From: CAYUIG01 sp964444685
Lineage (GTDB): Bacteria > Gemmatimonadota > Gemmatimonadetes > Longimicrobiales > RSA9
Length of the DNA stretch: 25,833 nucleotides
Assembly (NCBI GenBank): GCA_964444685.1
Contig: CAYUIG010000045.1
Location: 1 to 25,833 of the forward strand
Direction: 5' to 3'
Each line of letters begins with the position of its first letter. Position 1 is the stretch's first letter. Below the pieces are notes generated by a model, which ran no database searches, was not told the origin of the DNA, and saw only the letters and a program-made list of their open reading frames with translations. Position numbers and translations under genes: made by a program. Positions 1 through 6,965 of the stretch are shown here, one piece after another.

Positions 1-971
1 GGCACCGTGAAGCCGTGCAGCATGCTCGCGAGCACCGCCATGTACATGAAGTAGCTGGTGTTCACGACCTTCCACGACGAGCTGAAGCCCGGGTCGACCA
101 GCAGGTGGTGCGCGGACGCCATCGAGATGAACAGGATGTAGAGAACGAACGCGGTGCGGCTGATCTTCTCGTTCAGCACGACCGAACCCACCGTCAGTGC
201 ACCGAGCAGGTACCAGATCGCGACCATCGCAGCCACGTTGATCTGCTGCGACGAGTGACCGAGCGCCCACCACAGCATGCGGTACACCTGCGGATCCACG
301 CTCATCAGCCCGACCGACCACAGAAACGTCGGGATGTACGTGGCCGCGCCGTGCAGCAGCGTGATCACCGCAATGATCGCGGCTGCGACCGCGCCGAACG
401 TGATGAGCGGCAGCGAGCCCTCATACGTCTTCTCGCGCTTCGCGACGACCAGCGTCGCGAAGAACTGGAAGCAGACGAGGAGTGCACCGACTGCGAACAG
501 GATGATGCCCAGGTAGTAGAGTGGATGCGCGCGCAGCGGGATGTAGGACGTCATCAGCACGTCCGCCTTCCCCGTCCAGATCATCCACTCGCACAGCACC
601 ATGCCGGTGACCATCAGCACGAAGTTGAACCAGCCCAGCTTCGGCGCGGCCAGTCGGCTGTTGAGCAGCGGCCCGGCGGCGAAGTACAGCACCGCCATCT
701 CGAAGAAGATGATGAAGAAGATCAGCATCGTGAGGCCGTGCGCGGTGAGCACGCGGTAGAACATCACCGGATCCAGCAGGTGCACGGCCTGCCAGCGCGT
801 GAGCAGGATCAGGATCGCGCTGATCCCGCCGATCAGCAGCGCCACCGTCGCGACCACCGCATTCGCGCGGATCAGACGCTCCGCCGGCTCGTGCAGCTTC
901 AGGCCCGTCACACTGCACGTGCGAAAGCGCGGCGCCGCGGGCGCCGCCGGACGATCCAGTACCGTCGCCAT
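1..971 (-). CDS. ba3-like (B-family) haem-copper oxidoreductase catalytic subunit I, partial; possible NO reductase
   Basis: This is the N-terminal 323 residues of a polytopic membrane protein; the gene continues past the left edge. It resembles the Thermus ba3-type subunit I: low-spin haem ligand H78 in TAHG, helix VI CuB ligand H239 in WWALGHSSQQ, the CuB pair H288-H289, then a DPG motif and a helix ending HGFTV. Subunit I carries the haem/CuB site that reduces O2, or NO in some lineages. In ba3 oxidase the fourth residue after the helix VI His is the cross-linked Tyr (HPIVY). Here that position, 243, is Gln. NO-reductase lineages of this superfamily lack that Tyr, so NO reduction is a real alternative. 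The ATG at 971-969 overlaps the subunit II stop by one base (TGATG), indicating translational coupling. Membership of the superfamily is sure; the substrate is inferred. Confidence 0.9.
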   Translation of the reverse strand, partial: MATVLDRPAAPAAPRFRTCSVTGLKLHEPAERLIRANAVVATVALLIGGISAILILLTRWQAVHLLDPVMFYRVLTAHGLTMLIFFIIFFEMAVLYFAAGPLLNSRLAAPKLGWFNFVLMVTGMVLCEWMIWTGKADVLMTSYIPLRAHPLYYLGIILFAVGALLVCFQFFATLVVAKREKTYEGSLPLITFGAVAAAIIAVITLLHGAATYIPTFLWSVGLMSVDPQVYRMLWWALGHSSQQINVAAMVAIWYLLGALTVGSVVLNEKISRTAFVLYILFISMASAHHLLVDPGFSSSWKVVNTSYFMYMAVLASMLHGFTV

Positions 972-1570
972 CAGCGTACCTCCCGCGCCGCTACAACCTC
1001 GCCCGGCATCGTGCCGTCCTCGTTCGTGACGAGCACCTTGCCCAGCATCAGGTGGTGGCCCACGCCGCAGAACTCGTTGCAGATGATGCCGAAGTCGCCC
1101 GCCTCGGTCGGCACGATCTTCAGGCCGTAGTCGTAGCCCGGCACGATCTGGAAGTTGATGTTCACCGGGTAGAGCGAGAATCCGTGGTTCACGTCCTTCG
1201 AGGAGAGGTGCAGCGTGTACTCCGTCCCTTTGCGCAGCTTCAGGATCGGGTACCAGTTCCACATGCGGCCGAGCAGATAGACATCACTGCCCGCAGGCGG
1301 CTCGACGATCGGGATGCCGTTCAGGTCACCGACCTGGTAGTCTGCCACGAACTGGTTGACGCGTGCCTCGAATGCGGCCGGCTCCACCTTCCGCCGGATC
1401 CCCGACGCGTTCTGCCCGCCCTTCCAGTGCCAGAGCGGCATCATCGCGAAGAGCACCATGCACCACGCGAACGCGATGCCGAACCAGACCTTCTCGCTGC
1501 GGTGCGCGGGCACCCACCACCGGCCCTTCGGGGACACAAGGCCGGTGTGCATCGGCTCGCGCGCGCTCAC
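971..1570 (-). CDS. Haem-copper oxidoreductase subunit II with CuA site
   Basis: The 199-aa product has one N-terminal membrane helix (about residues 28-47) and an extracytoplasmic cupredoxin domain. The CuA ligands are present: H129 in DVNHGF, then C164, C168, H172 and M175 in a CxxxCxxxHxxM pattern. It would accept electrons from a soluble cytochrome c or similar donor and pass them to subunit I. The GTG at 1570-1568 is chosen as start because it overlaps the stop of the upstream 55-aa gene (GTGA) and has GGAG five bases upstream; an ATG at 1552 is the alternative. The short length and single helix fit B-family subunit II rather than the longer two-helix A-family form. Confidence 0.92.
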   Translation of the reverse strand: MSAREPMHTGLVSPKGRWWVPAHRSEKVWFGIAFAWCMVLFAMMPLWHWKGGQNASGIRRKVEPAAFEARVNQFVADYQVGDLNGIPIVEPPAGSDVYLLGRMWNWYPILKLRKGTEYTLHLSSKDVNHGFSLYPVNINFQIVPGYDYGLKIVPTEAGDFGIICNEFCGVGHHLMLGKVLVTNEDGTMPGEVVAAREVR

Positions 1571-1734
1571 GGGAGCTCCGCGGGGGGCATCGTGAAGACC
1601 TCCCACAGACCCCACCCCGTGTAGATCACTCCCATGATCAGGATCCCGGCCACCAGCAGCAGCGCCCAGTTGTCGAACAGCCGCTGACCGAGCGGCGGCC
1701 TGTCCATCTCCCCGGCATGATAGACTTCGCTCAT
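1567..1734 (-). CDS. Small single-helix membrane peptide, first gene of the haem-copper operon
   Basis: This is a 55-aa ORF with a good ribosome site (GAGG seven bases before the ATG at 1734) and one hydrophobic helix at about residues 24-45, followed by a short tail ending PPAELP. Its stop overlaps the GTG start of subunit II, so the three genes form one translationally coupled operon. By position and topology it resembles the small subunit IIa-type helix of B-family oxidases, which packs against subunits I and II. That assignment is inferred from topology and context; I do not recognise a family from sequence alone. Confidence 0.75.
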   Translation of the reverse strand: MSEVYHAGEMDRPPLGQRLFDNWALLLVAGILIMGVIYTGWGLWEVFTMPPAELP

Positions 1735-1938
1735 CGAGCCACCTCGACTTCGGTACGCAATGCGTGGAAGGGGATGCGACGACGTTCCTCTCACGATTGC
1801 CCCCGGCCGAAGCGGGCTCCATAAGGAGTTCCCCGATCCTGGATGGGAATTTTCCCGACACCCGGGCGGCAGCGGCGGCCCCATGTTGGCGACGAGGCCG
1901 GCGACTGGAGCGGGCCGTTCACACTCGAAACGGCAGGC
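1735..1938. promoter_or_regulatory. Divergent intergenic region between haem-copper operon and cytochrome b fusion gene
   Basis: These 204 bases separate two divergent redox transcription units and must hold both promoters. An inverted repeat GGGAA-TT-TTCCC lies at 1845-1856 and could be an operator. I see no confident -35/-10 pair and no FNR/DNR-type TTGAT-N4-ATCAA box. Confidence 0.35.
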
Positions 1939-3480
1939 ATGCACCCCCGCACCTCCTTCCGCTGGCTCTCGCGCCTCGACGCGCACGTCAACCGCGTCTT
2001 CACGTCGCGCTGGAACCCGCTCTACCACAGCGGCGCGATCGCGCTCGCGCTCCTGGGCGTCCTGATCGCCACCGGCGTCTACCTGCTGATCTTCTATCGG
2101 CTCGGTGAGCCCTACCTGTCGGTCACACGGATCGAGCAGCAGGCATGGGCCGGCCGCTGGATCCGCGCGCTCCACCGCTTCGCCTCCGATGCCGCGCTGT
2201 TCGCCGCACTCGTGCACGCGTTCCGCATGTACGCGCAGCGCCGCACGTGGGGCCCGCGCGCACTCGCGTGGATCAGCGGTGTCGTCCTGGTGATCGCGTT
2301 CCTCTTCTCCGGCTGGACCGGCTACGTCCTCGTCTGGGACAACCACGCACAGCTCCTGGCCGTCGAGGGCGCACGCTGGCTCGATGCGCTCCCCGTCTTC
2401 AGCGAACCGATCGGCCGCTCCTTCGTCGGCGAGCGCGACGTGCCGAGCGCGTTCTTCTTCCTGAACCTCTTCGCACACATCGCGCTGCCCACGGGACTCG
2501 CCGCGCTCGTGTGGGTGCACGTCGCACGCGTCGCGCGGCCTGTGCTCTTCCCCGCACGACCCGTCCTCTGGGCGACGCTGATCGGCCTCACAGCACTCGC
2601 GCTCCTCTGGCCCCTCGGCATGGCGCCCGCCGCCGACCCGCTGCGCCTGCCGAACGCCGTTCCGACCGACTGGTTCTTCGGCTTCTGGCTGCCCGTCACG
2701 CAGCGGCTGCCCGCATGGTCCATCTGGCCCATCGGACTCACGCTGCTCGCGCTAGTGATTCTCATTCCGCGCTTCACGCGGCCGAAGCTCGAGGCGCTGC
2801 CCGCGCCCGCGGTCGTCAACGAGCGCACCTGCACGGGCTGCGAGCAGTGCGTGAAGGACTGCCCCTACGACGCGATCGAGATGATCGCGCGGAGCGGTGG
2901 TCGTGAGGGCATGGTGGCGCGCGTGAACGAGGCACTCTGCACGAGCTGCGGCATCTGCGTCGGCTCCTGCCCGCCCATGGCCATCGGGCCGGGCGGCATC
3001 ACCGGCCGCGACCAGATCGCCGACGTCCGCCGACTCCTCGCCGAACGAGAGCTCGGTGCGCGCGATCTCGTCATCGTCGGCTGCACATGGAGCGCCGCGC
3101 GCGCGGAAGCCGAACGCACCGGCGCCGCCTTCCTCCCGGTCGAGTGCGTCGGCTCGATGCACTCGTCCACGGTCGAGATGCTGCTGAAGGGCGGCGCGGG
3201 CGGCGTGCTCGTCGTCGGCTGTCCGGAACACGACGGCCGCACGCGTGAGGGGGTGACGTGGACGGAGGAGCGGCTCTACGAGGGACGGCTCGCCGACCTC
3301 AAGCCGCGCGTCGACCGCTCGCGCCTGCGCCTCGTGCAGGCCACCATCGGCGAGCACGCCCGCCTCCATGAGGCCGCGCTGGCCTTCGCCGCCGAGATCG
3401 ACGCGCTCGCCGCGGAGGAGGAAGTGGACGTCGTCGCATGGTGCCGGAAGGGTGGGGCACCGGTCGAGGAGGGAGCATGA
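1939..3480 (+). CDS. Cytochrome b - 2[4Fe-4S] ferredoxin - MvhD-like fusion protein
   Basis: The 513-aa protein has three parts. Residues 1-280 form a cytochrome b with about six membrane helices and two complete His-x13-His pairs (H79/H93, H180/H194) for two b haems, plus a PTDWFF segment resembling the PEWYF motif of the quinol site. Residues 290-350 hold two full CxxCxxCxxxCP clusters (C298/301/304/308 and C334/337/340/344). Residues 375-440 resemble the MvhD/hydrogenase iron-sulfur subunit (VIVGCTWS, LPVEC, VLVVGCPEHDGR), but the usual CNWC pair is CTWS, so one cluster ligand is missing. The design suggests electron transfer between quinone and a cytoplasmic Fe-S partner. ATG 1939 is chosen because homology starts there; the 32 codons upstream look non-coding. 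It is divergent to the haem-copper operon and overlaps the next gene by ATGA. Confidence 0.88.
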   Translation: MHPRTSFRWLSRLDAHVNRVFTSRWNPLYHSGAIALALLGVLIATGVYLLIFYRLGEPYLSVTRIEQQAWAGRWIRALHRFASDAALFAALVHAFRMYAQRRTWGPRALAWISGVVLVIAFLFSGWTGYVLVWDNHAQLLAVEGARWLDALPVFSEPIGRSFVGERDVPSAFFFLNLFAHIALPTGLAALVWVHVARVARPVLFPARPVLWATLIGLTALALLWPLGMAPAADPLRLPNAVPTDWFFGFWLPVTQRLPAWSIWPIGLTLLALVILIPRFTRPKLEALPAPAVVNERTCTGCEQCVKDCPYDAIEMIARSGGREGMVARVNEALCTSCGICVGSCPPMAIGPGGITGRDQIADVRRLLAERELGARDLVIVGCTWSAARAEAERTGAAFLPVECVGSMHSSTVEMLLKGGAGGVLVVGCPEHDGRTREGVTWTEERLYEGRLADLKPRVDRSRLRLVQATIGEHARLHEAALAFAAEIDALAAEEEVDVVAWCRKGGAPVEEGA

Positions 3481-3977
3481 CCGGCGACCGCGTACGCCGC
3501 GTCCCCGCGGCCCTCCTCATCCTGCTCGCACTCCTCGGGATCGGCTGGCTCGCGCGCGCACCGTACTCGCCGCCGGGTTCGTCCGACGCCGTACTGCGAC
3601 TCTCCTGGCGCATGCGCTTCGAGCCCGTCGAGCACTGCCGCCCGCGCACCCAGGCGGAGCTCGATGCGTTGCCCGTGCACATGCGCACACCCCAGGTCTG
3701 CACAACCGAGCTTGTGCTGTTTCGACTGATCGTGAATGCCGGCGACACCGTGCACGACACCCTGCGCGTGCGCCCCGGCGGCGCCAAGGGCGATCGCCCC
3801 GTCTACGTCTTTCGCGAGTATTCCCTGTCGGCAGGTCCGCAGGCGGTGCGCATTGCCCTGCTGCGAGATGGGATCGCGGAGCCGGTGCTCTCGATCGATA
3901 CCATCGTCGAGATGCGGTGGGGCGAGGTGCGGCTGGTTACGCTGGCGTCGGACGGAAAGACGCCAGTCGTGCGCTGA
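3477..3977 (+). CDS. Membrane-anchored extracytoplasmic protein of unknown function
   Basis: This 166-aa protein has an N-terminal hydrophobic segment (about residues 9-26) after a basic start, so it is exported and anchored or cleaved. The rest is soluble, with two cysteines about 22 residues apart around a QAELDALPVHMRTPQ segment that could form a disulfide. I do not recognise the family. The start overlaps the stop of the cytochrome b fusion (ATGA) and has a GGAGGGAG ribosome site, so it is co-translated with it and may be an accessory or assembly factor of that redox protein. This role is inferred from position only. Confidence 0.75.
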   Translation: MTGDRVRRVPAALLILLALLGIGWLARAPYSPPGSSDAVLRLSWRMRFEPVEHCRPRTQAELDALPVHMRTPQVCTTELVLFRLIVNAGDTVHDTLRVRPGGAKGDRPVYVFREYSLSAGPQAVRIALLRDGIAEPVLSIDTIVEMRWGEVRLVTLASDGKTPVVR

Positions 3978-3985
3978 TGCAGCGT

Positions 3986-4426
3986 TCAGAATCCTTCGGG
4001 CGACACCCGGAACGGGCTGACCACGCGCAGCCCGCCCAGATCCTGATCGTGGGCCAGATCCTCCGTCAGTAGCAGCTCGCATCCCGCGCTGCGGGCCGCC
4101 GCGACGATCAGCGCGTCCCAGAACCCGAAGCCCCAGCAGTCCTTGACCGCCCAGGCATCCTCCAGCAACGCGAGCGACGACTCCACCGGACGCCACAGCG
4201 CCAGCGCAAGCACATCCTCCCGAGCGTCCTCCTCGGGAAGTCCCGGCTTCAACTTCGCCGTCACTGTCACGTAATATTCCTGGAGCACCTGCAGGCTGAT
4301 CCGGCCCGTACGTGACCCCCACAGTGCCGCCATCCACTCCGCCGCTGCGCGCTGCTTGTTCGCGTCGGCAGCGTCCCGCACGTAAACGAGCACGTTCGTG
4401 TCCACGAACACCCGCGGCGCAGGCAT
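3986..4426 (-). CDS. vapC: VapC-like PIN-domain ribonuclease toxin
   Basis: The 146-aa product has the PIN-domain acidic residues: D in FVDTNVLVY near the N-terminus, E in LQEYY, D in FWDALIVAAA and D in LLTEDL. VapC-type toxins are Mg-dependent RNases that cleave tRNA or rRNA and are held inactive by the cognate antitoxin. Its ATG overlaps the antitoxin stop by one base (TGATG), the usual coupled layout. It lies tail to tail with the preceding exported-protein gene with only 8 bases between, so read-through from either side is possible. The RNA target cannot be told from sequence. Confidence 0.92.
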   Translation of the reverse strand: MPAPRVFVDTNVLVYVRDAADANKQRAAAEWMAALWGSRTGRISLQVLQEYYVTVTAKLKPGLPEEDAREDVLALALWRPVESSLALLEDAWAVKDCWGFGFWDALIVAAARSAGCELLLTEDLAHDQDLGGLRVVSPFRVSPEGF

Positions 4427-4656
4427 CAGCGCTCGTGCAGGCTCGATCGGGTGGGCAGACCGGATTCCGTTCCCAGGAGACGGGGCGGACGGCTCAGGTA
4501 GCTGGACTTCGCCTCCTCATATCGCTCCGACCGCTTCCGCTCCCGCTCCACTACTGCGCCCAGATACTGCGACACGCTCACGTCCTGCCTCGCCGCCTCG
4601 ACGCGCAGCCACCGCGCGGTCTCATCGCTCAAGACGACCGTGACGTTCCGTTTCAT
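4426..4656 (-). CDS. vapB: VapB-like ribbon-helix-helix antitoxin
   Basis: This 76-aa protein starts MKRNVTVVLSDETARWLRVEA, a ribbon-helix-helix DNA-binding N-terminus, and has a charged C-terminal tail that would wrap the PIN toxin. It should bind its own promoter with the toxin and autorepress. A GTG at 4677 could add seven residues in frame. I prefer ATG 4656 because a TTGACA box at 4691-4686 with 17-base spacing to GAGATT (4668-4663) puts the transcript start at or just before this ATG, making the mRNA nearly leaderless and the GTG untranscribed. Confidence 0.85.
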   Translation of the reverse strand: MKRNVTVVLSDETARWLRVEAARQDVSVSQYLGAVVERERKRSERYEEAKSSYLSRPPRLLGTESGLPTRSSLHER

Positions 4657-4658
4657 GT

Positions 4659-4691
4659 CACGAATCTCGTGTATCACGAAATCCGTGTCAA
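4659..4691 (-). promoter_or_regulatory. vapBC promoter overlapped by a tandem palindromic operator
   Basis: Two 13-bp palindromes lie 16 bp apart: CACGA-ATC-TCGTG at 4659-4671 (perfect) and CACGA-AAT-CCGTG at 4675-4687 (one mismatch). They cover a minus-strand promoter with consensus -35 TTGACA (4691-4686) and -10 GAGATT (4668-4663) at 17-base spacing. Tandem operators at this place are expected for ribbon-helix-helix antitoxin autoregulation. Confidence 0.65.
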
Positions 4692-5183
4692 CTGCCGGCG
4701 GGCTCCGCTAGCGAGTTCGTCGGCGGTGTTCCGACGGAAGCTCTGGGCGCGTTTCGCTGGAGCCTACGCGCTCGACTCGGGCGACGTTGTGCGCGTGTTC
4801 GTGCACGACGACTGCAGGACGGCGAGGTGGGCGGTCGAGCTGAGCATTGGATCGCAGCGTCTACGTGCGGAGCGGGCGGAATGATATACCGCGGCGCGGC
4901 CGAAGCGCTCGGCTGGACTTCCGCCTTGCTGCGGCCTCGGCCGGCCGCGGGGAAACCGTTCCGGCGTGGACCCGGTCCGGTTTCCTCAATACGCTGAGCC
5001 CATGAGGAAGGCACCAGCGCACCAGAGGGATTCAAGTCCGTCGAACGATCGCCAGTGGACGCTTCCCCGGAAGACAACCCCGCGTCGCCCGGCGATAGGG
5101 ATCCGCCAACGGACGCGCGAAAGATGCCCCCGGCGGCCACCCCTCTCCATAGGCGGAACCCCCATTTCCTGTAGGGAAATCCC
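4688..5183. other. Intergenic region without a recognisable gene
   Basis: About 500 bases between vapB and the HNH gene remnant. The reading frames here lack any recognisable protein features. Two overlapping inverted repeats at its right end (ATTTCC/GGAAAT at 5164-5180 and GTAGGG/CCCTAC reaching 5187) cover the HNH stop codon and might act as a terminator, but there is no T-tract. Confidence 0.5.
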
Positions 5184-5717
5184 CTACGGCCCGCGTTCCC
5201 GCGGGAACGCGCGCTTCAGCGCCCGCACCGCCCAGTCGAGATCCAGCGGCTCACCGTTCCATTTCGTAATAGTCGTCCCTGCGTCGATCCCCAGCCTCTC
5301 CTGCTCCAGGCGCAACTTCGCGCCCTCACCGGCTTCGACCTCCGGCGCGCGCGGGGCGTTCGAGATCCGCCGCCCTCCCGGCGTCGTGAATGCGACGTCT
5401 CCGTTCTCGAACCGGACCCCGAATCCCTCCTCGTGCACCGCCCGATGGTGGTGCCGACAGAGCAGTACGAGGTTGTCGAGCTTCGTGGCGCCTCCGTCGG
5501 CCCAGTGGACGATGTGGTGTGCGTCGCAGAACCGCTGCCCGCACCCGGGGAACCGGCAGCCGCGATCCCGGCGCGCGAGCGCCCGGCGGATCGATGCCGG
5601 AACCGTGCGCGTTCGCTTGATGGGCGACTGTTCCGCGCTCGGCTCCGGAGCATCGGGTTCGGGCCCGGCGCGAACCATGGAGGCGTCGCACGCGATCCGC
5701 CGCGACGTTTCCGCGGC
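5184..5717 (-). pseudogene. DUF222-HNH nuclease gene, C-terminal fragment (HNH domain), separated by IS insertion
   Basis: The 177 codons from 5717 begin AAETSRRIACDASMV, the conserved linker motif of DUF222/13E12-type HNH proteins, and contain an intact HNH domain: CRFPGC, then CDAHHIVHWADGG, LDNLVLLC and HHHRAVHEEG. The frame upstream of 5717 is element sequence. The matching N-terminal half lies at 8406-9233 on the same strand, and the two halves join in frame as VRVP plus AETSRR to give a typical protein of about 453 aa. The fragment could still be translated from a start in the element (TTG 5834 or ATG 5831), so a free HNH protein is possible. Confidence 0.85.
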
Positions 5718-5728
5718 TATAAAGCGAT
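5718..5728 (+). repeat. Terminal inverted repeat of IS1111-type element, transposase 3' side
   Basis: TATAAAGCGAT here is the exact inverse of 8390-8400. HNH-gene codons resume directly to its left. Confidence 0.8.
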
Positions 5729-5872
5729 CCCTGTCAAGAGGGCGCAGCCCTCCCCGCCCCGCCGGAGGCGGGGATATCTCGAAGGTCACTCCGGAGTCCG
5801 GTCGAGCCACCACAGCAGCCGGGGTCTCCATCAAGGGTTTTCGCGTCCGATCGTGGGCGAGTCTACTCGCGA

Positions 5873-5998
5873 CTCACGCAGCTATTCGGGTTTGGGGGCG
5901 CTTCCTCTCGCCCCTCCCATGATCTCCTATGCGAGCGGGGTGCTCAGTCAGGAACAAGGGGTCGTCAATGCGACACGCGGAAACTGGAGCTCTCCCCG
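5873..5998 (-). ncRNA. Candidate bridge RNA of the IS1111-type element
   Basis: Downstream of the transposase stop (6015), the sense-strand RNA folds into two successive stem-loops. In the first (5998-5936) a CGGGG/CCCCG plus GCUC/GAGC stem encloses an internal loop and a GUCG-CAUUGA-CGAC terminal hairpin. The loop strands carry GUUUCCGCG (5984-5976) and GUUCCUGAC (5955-5947). The first is identical to the left target flank at 5707-5715; the second is complementary to the right flank at 8403-8411. This is the layout of left and right target guides in IS110-family bridge RNAs. The second stem-loop (5935-5873) has a CUC-GCA/UGC-GAG stem and a GGGGCG/CGCCCC terminal hairpin and would be the donor-binding loop. 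Pairings were found by eye; the RNA ends are unknown. Confidence 0.6.
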
Positions 5999-6014
5999 AT
6001 TCTCCCTGATCCTC

Positions 6015-6284
6015 TCAGCCACGCCAGGCTTCTCCTGTTCGGAGCATGGCATGGATGGCCTTGGCCAGCTTGCGAGCCGTGGCGATCCTCGCCACCTGCC
6101 AGCCGCGACGCTCCTTCTGATAGGCATAGAACTTTGACAGCTCGCTCTCGGGAGCGAACTGCACGTGTGAAACGACCGCGCGCACCAAGGCTCCCCGCAG
6201 CCAGCGGTTCGCTCCGGCCGGGATGCGGCCATAACGAACGGGCGACAGACCCGACTGGCGGGTCCGGGGGGCCAGCCCCGCATA
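6015..6284 (-). pseudogene. IS110-family transposase, C-terminal fragment
   Basis: The frame from 6284 reads YAGLAPRTRQSGLSPVRYG, then GRIPAGANRWLRGALVRAVV and ends KAIHAMLRTGEAWRG before TGA at 6017-6015. This is the Transposase_20 (IS116/IS110/IS902) domain, with the RQSG serine that is likely catalytic. It continues exactly where the N-terminal piece stops: that piece ends LVS, and the family sequence is LVSYAGLAP. No residue is lost, so one insertion event explains the split. Confidence 0.88.
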
Positions 6285-6285
6285 G

Positions 6286-6410
6286 CGCCCAGGAGGTAAG
6301 CTGCGGCCGCCACTCGCCTACCCAGCTCCGGGCGGAGCCCGGTCTGAACTCTCCACACCTCTCCGGACACCCACCCACGGCGGCCGTCAGCTTCACCGCA
6401 CCCGTTAGCT
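6286..6410 (-). other. attC-like recombination site
   Basis: In the cassette direction the site begins with AGCTAAC (6410-6404), complementary to the GTTAGCT at the insert start. GGTGAAGCTGACGGCCGCC (6397-6379) pairs with GGCGGCCGCAGCTTACC (6311-6295) over 17 pairs, leaving two single unpaired bases (G and A) on one arm. Paired arms with extrahelical bases and a variable middle are hallmarks of attC. The length of 125 bp is within the known range. The middle contains a further CCGGGC/GCCCGG hairpin. Confidence 0.5.
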
Positions 6411-6962
6411 GGCAGGCGACTCCGCATGGGACCGGCCTTCAAACCAAACGACGCTTCCAGACCGCGATCCTTGCCAGGGTCCCCACCGCATTCACCAACA
6501 CTCACCCAGCAGACCAGCCAGCACACTTCTTCAGCCTGTGCCTCGTCAACACGCATGCAAGCGGGGACCCCGCATTCGAAGGCCCAGGCGCCAACTTCGT
6601 TTCACCTTCTCCAAGCGACGGCCCCGCCCCGGACACCGGGGCGCCCGCGAAACGGCCGCGGCGTCAAGCTCACCGCGATCCTTCCGCCCCACACCACCCC
6701 TCGATGTGAGCTTGAGCGACGCGGACGAGGCGCGGGAAAAGCGGCGCTCTCAGCGCCGCGTGGGGACGGAGCGCTCTTTCCTCGCGCAATCCCGTCCTTC
6801 GTAGCTTCACTCCCACAGCTTTCGACACCAGCACGCCTGTTCACGCGCTCCCCTCGTTCTGTGCGATAATCCTACTACGGCGAATACACGACCAAGGCGC
6901 GCGACCGTCTGGCCATACCACCCTAACGATCCCTGGCAGCCGAGGCCGTCCTCTGCATCGGC
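6411..6962. other. Part of nested insert with no confident gene
   Basis: About 550 bases with open frames on both strands but no recognisable protein. The 44 bases next to the VOC gene (6927-6970) may be its degenerate attC: GCTTAAT at one end and GTTAGGG at the other, with a GCCGA/TCGGC pair between. A 12-bp CACGCCTGTTCA copy at 6832-6843 recurs at 7527-7538. Confidence 0.35.
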
Positions 6963-6965
6963 TTA

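Noticed and set aside
15..1130. Long plus-strand frame opposite the haem-copper genes
   Set aside because: It is an Arg/His-rich shadow of two well-supported minus-strand genes.
4688..5140. 150-aa minus-strand frame upstream of vapB
   Set aside because: Low-complexity Ser/Pro/Arg composition, no ribosome site and no recognisable motif.
5194..5211. Perfect 18-bp palindrome GCGTTCCCGCGGGAACGC as an operator or terminator
   Set aside because: It lies within the HNH coding end without a T-tract; codons explain most of it.
5184..5834. HNH protein as an intact 216-aa gene
   Set aside because: The first 39 codons (to 5718) lie in the IS element, and the family motif begins at 5717; the other half is at 8406-9233.
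6602..6844. 80-aa minus-strand frame in the nested insert as a cassette gene
   Set aside because: A GTG start with GGGGAG nearby exists, but composition is non-protein-like and no attC follows it clearly.
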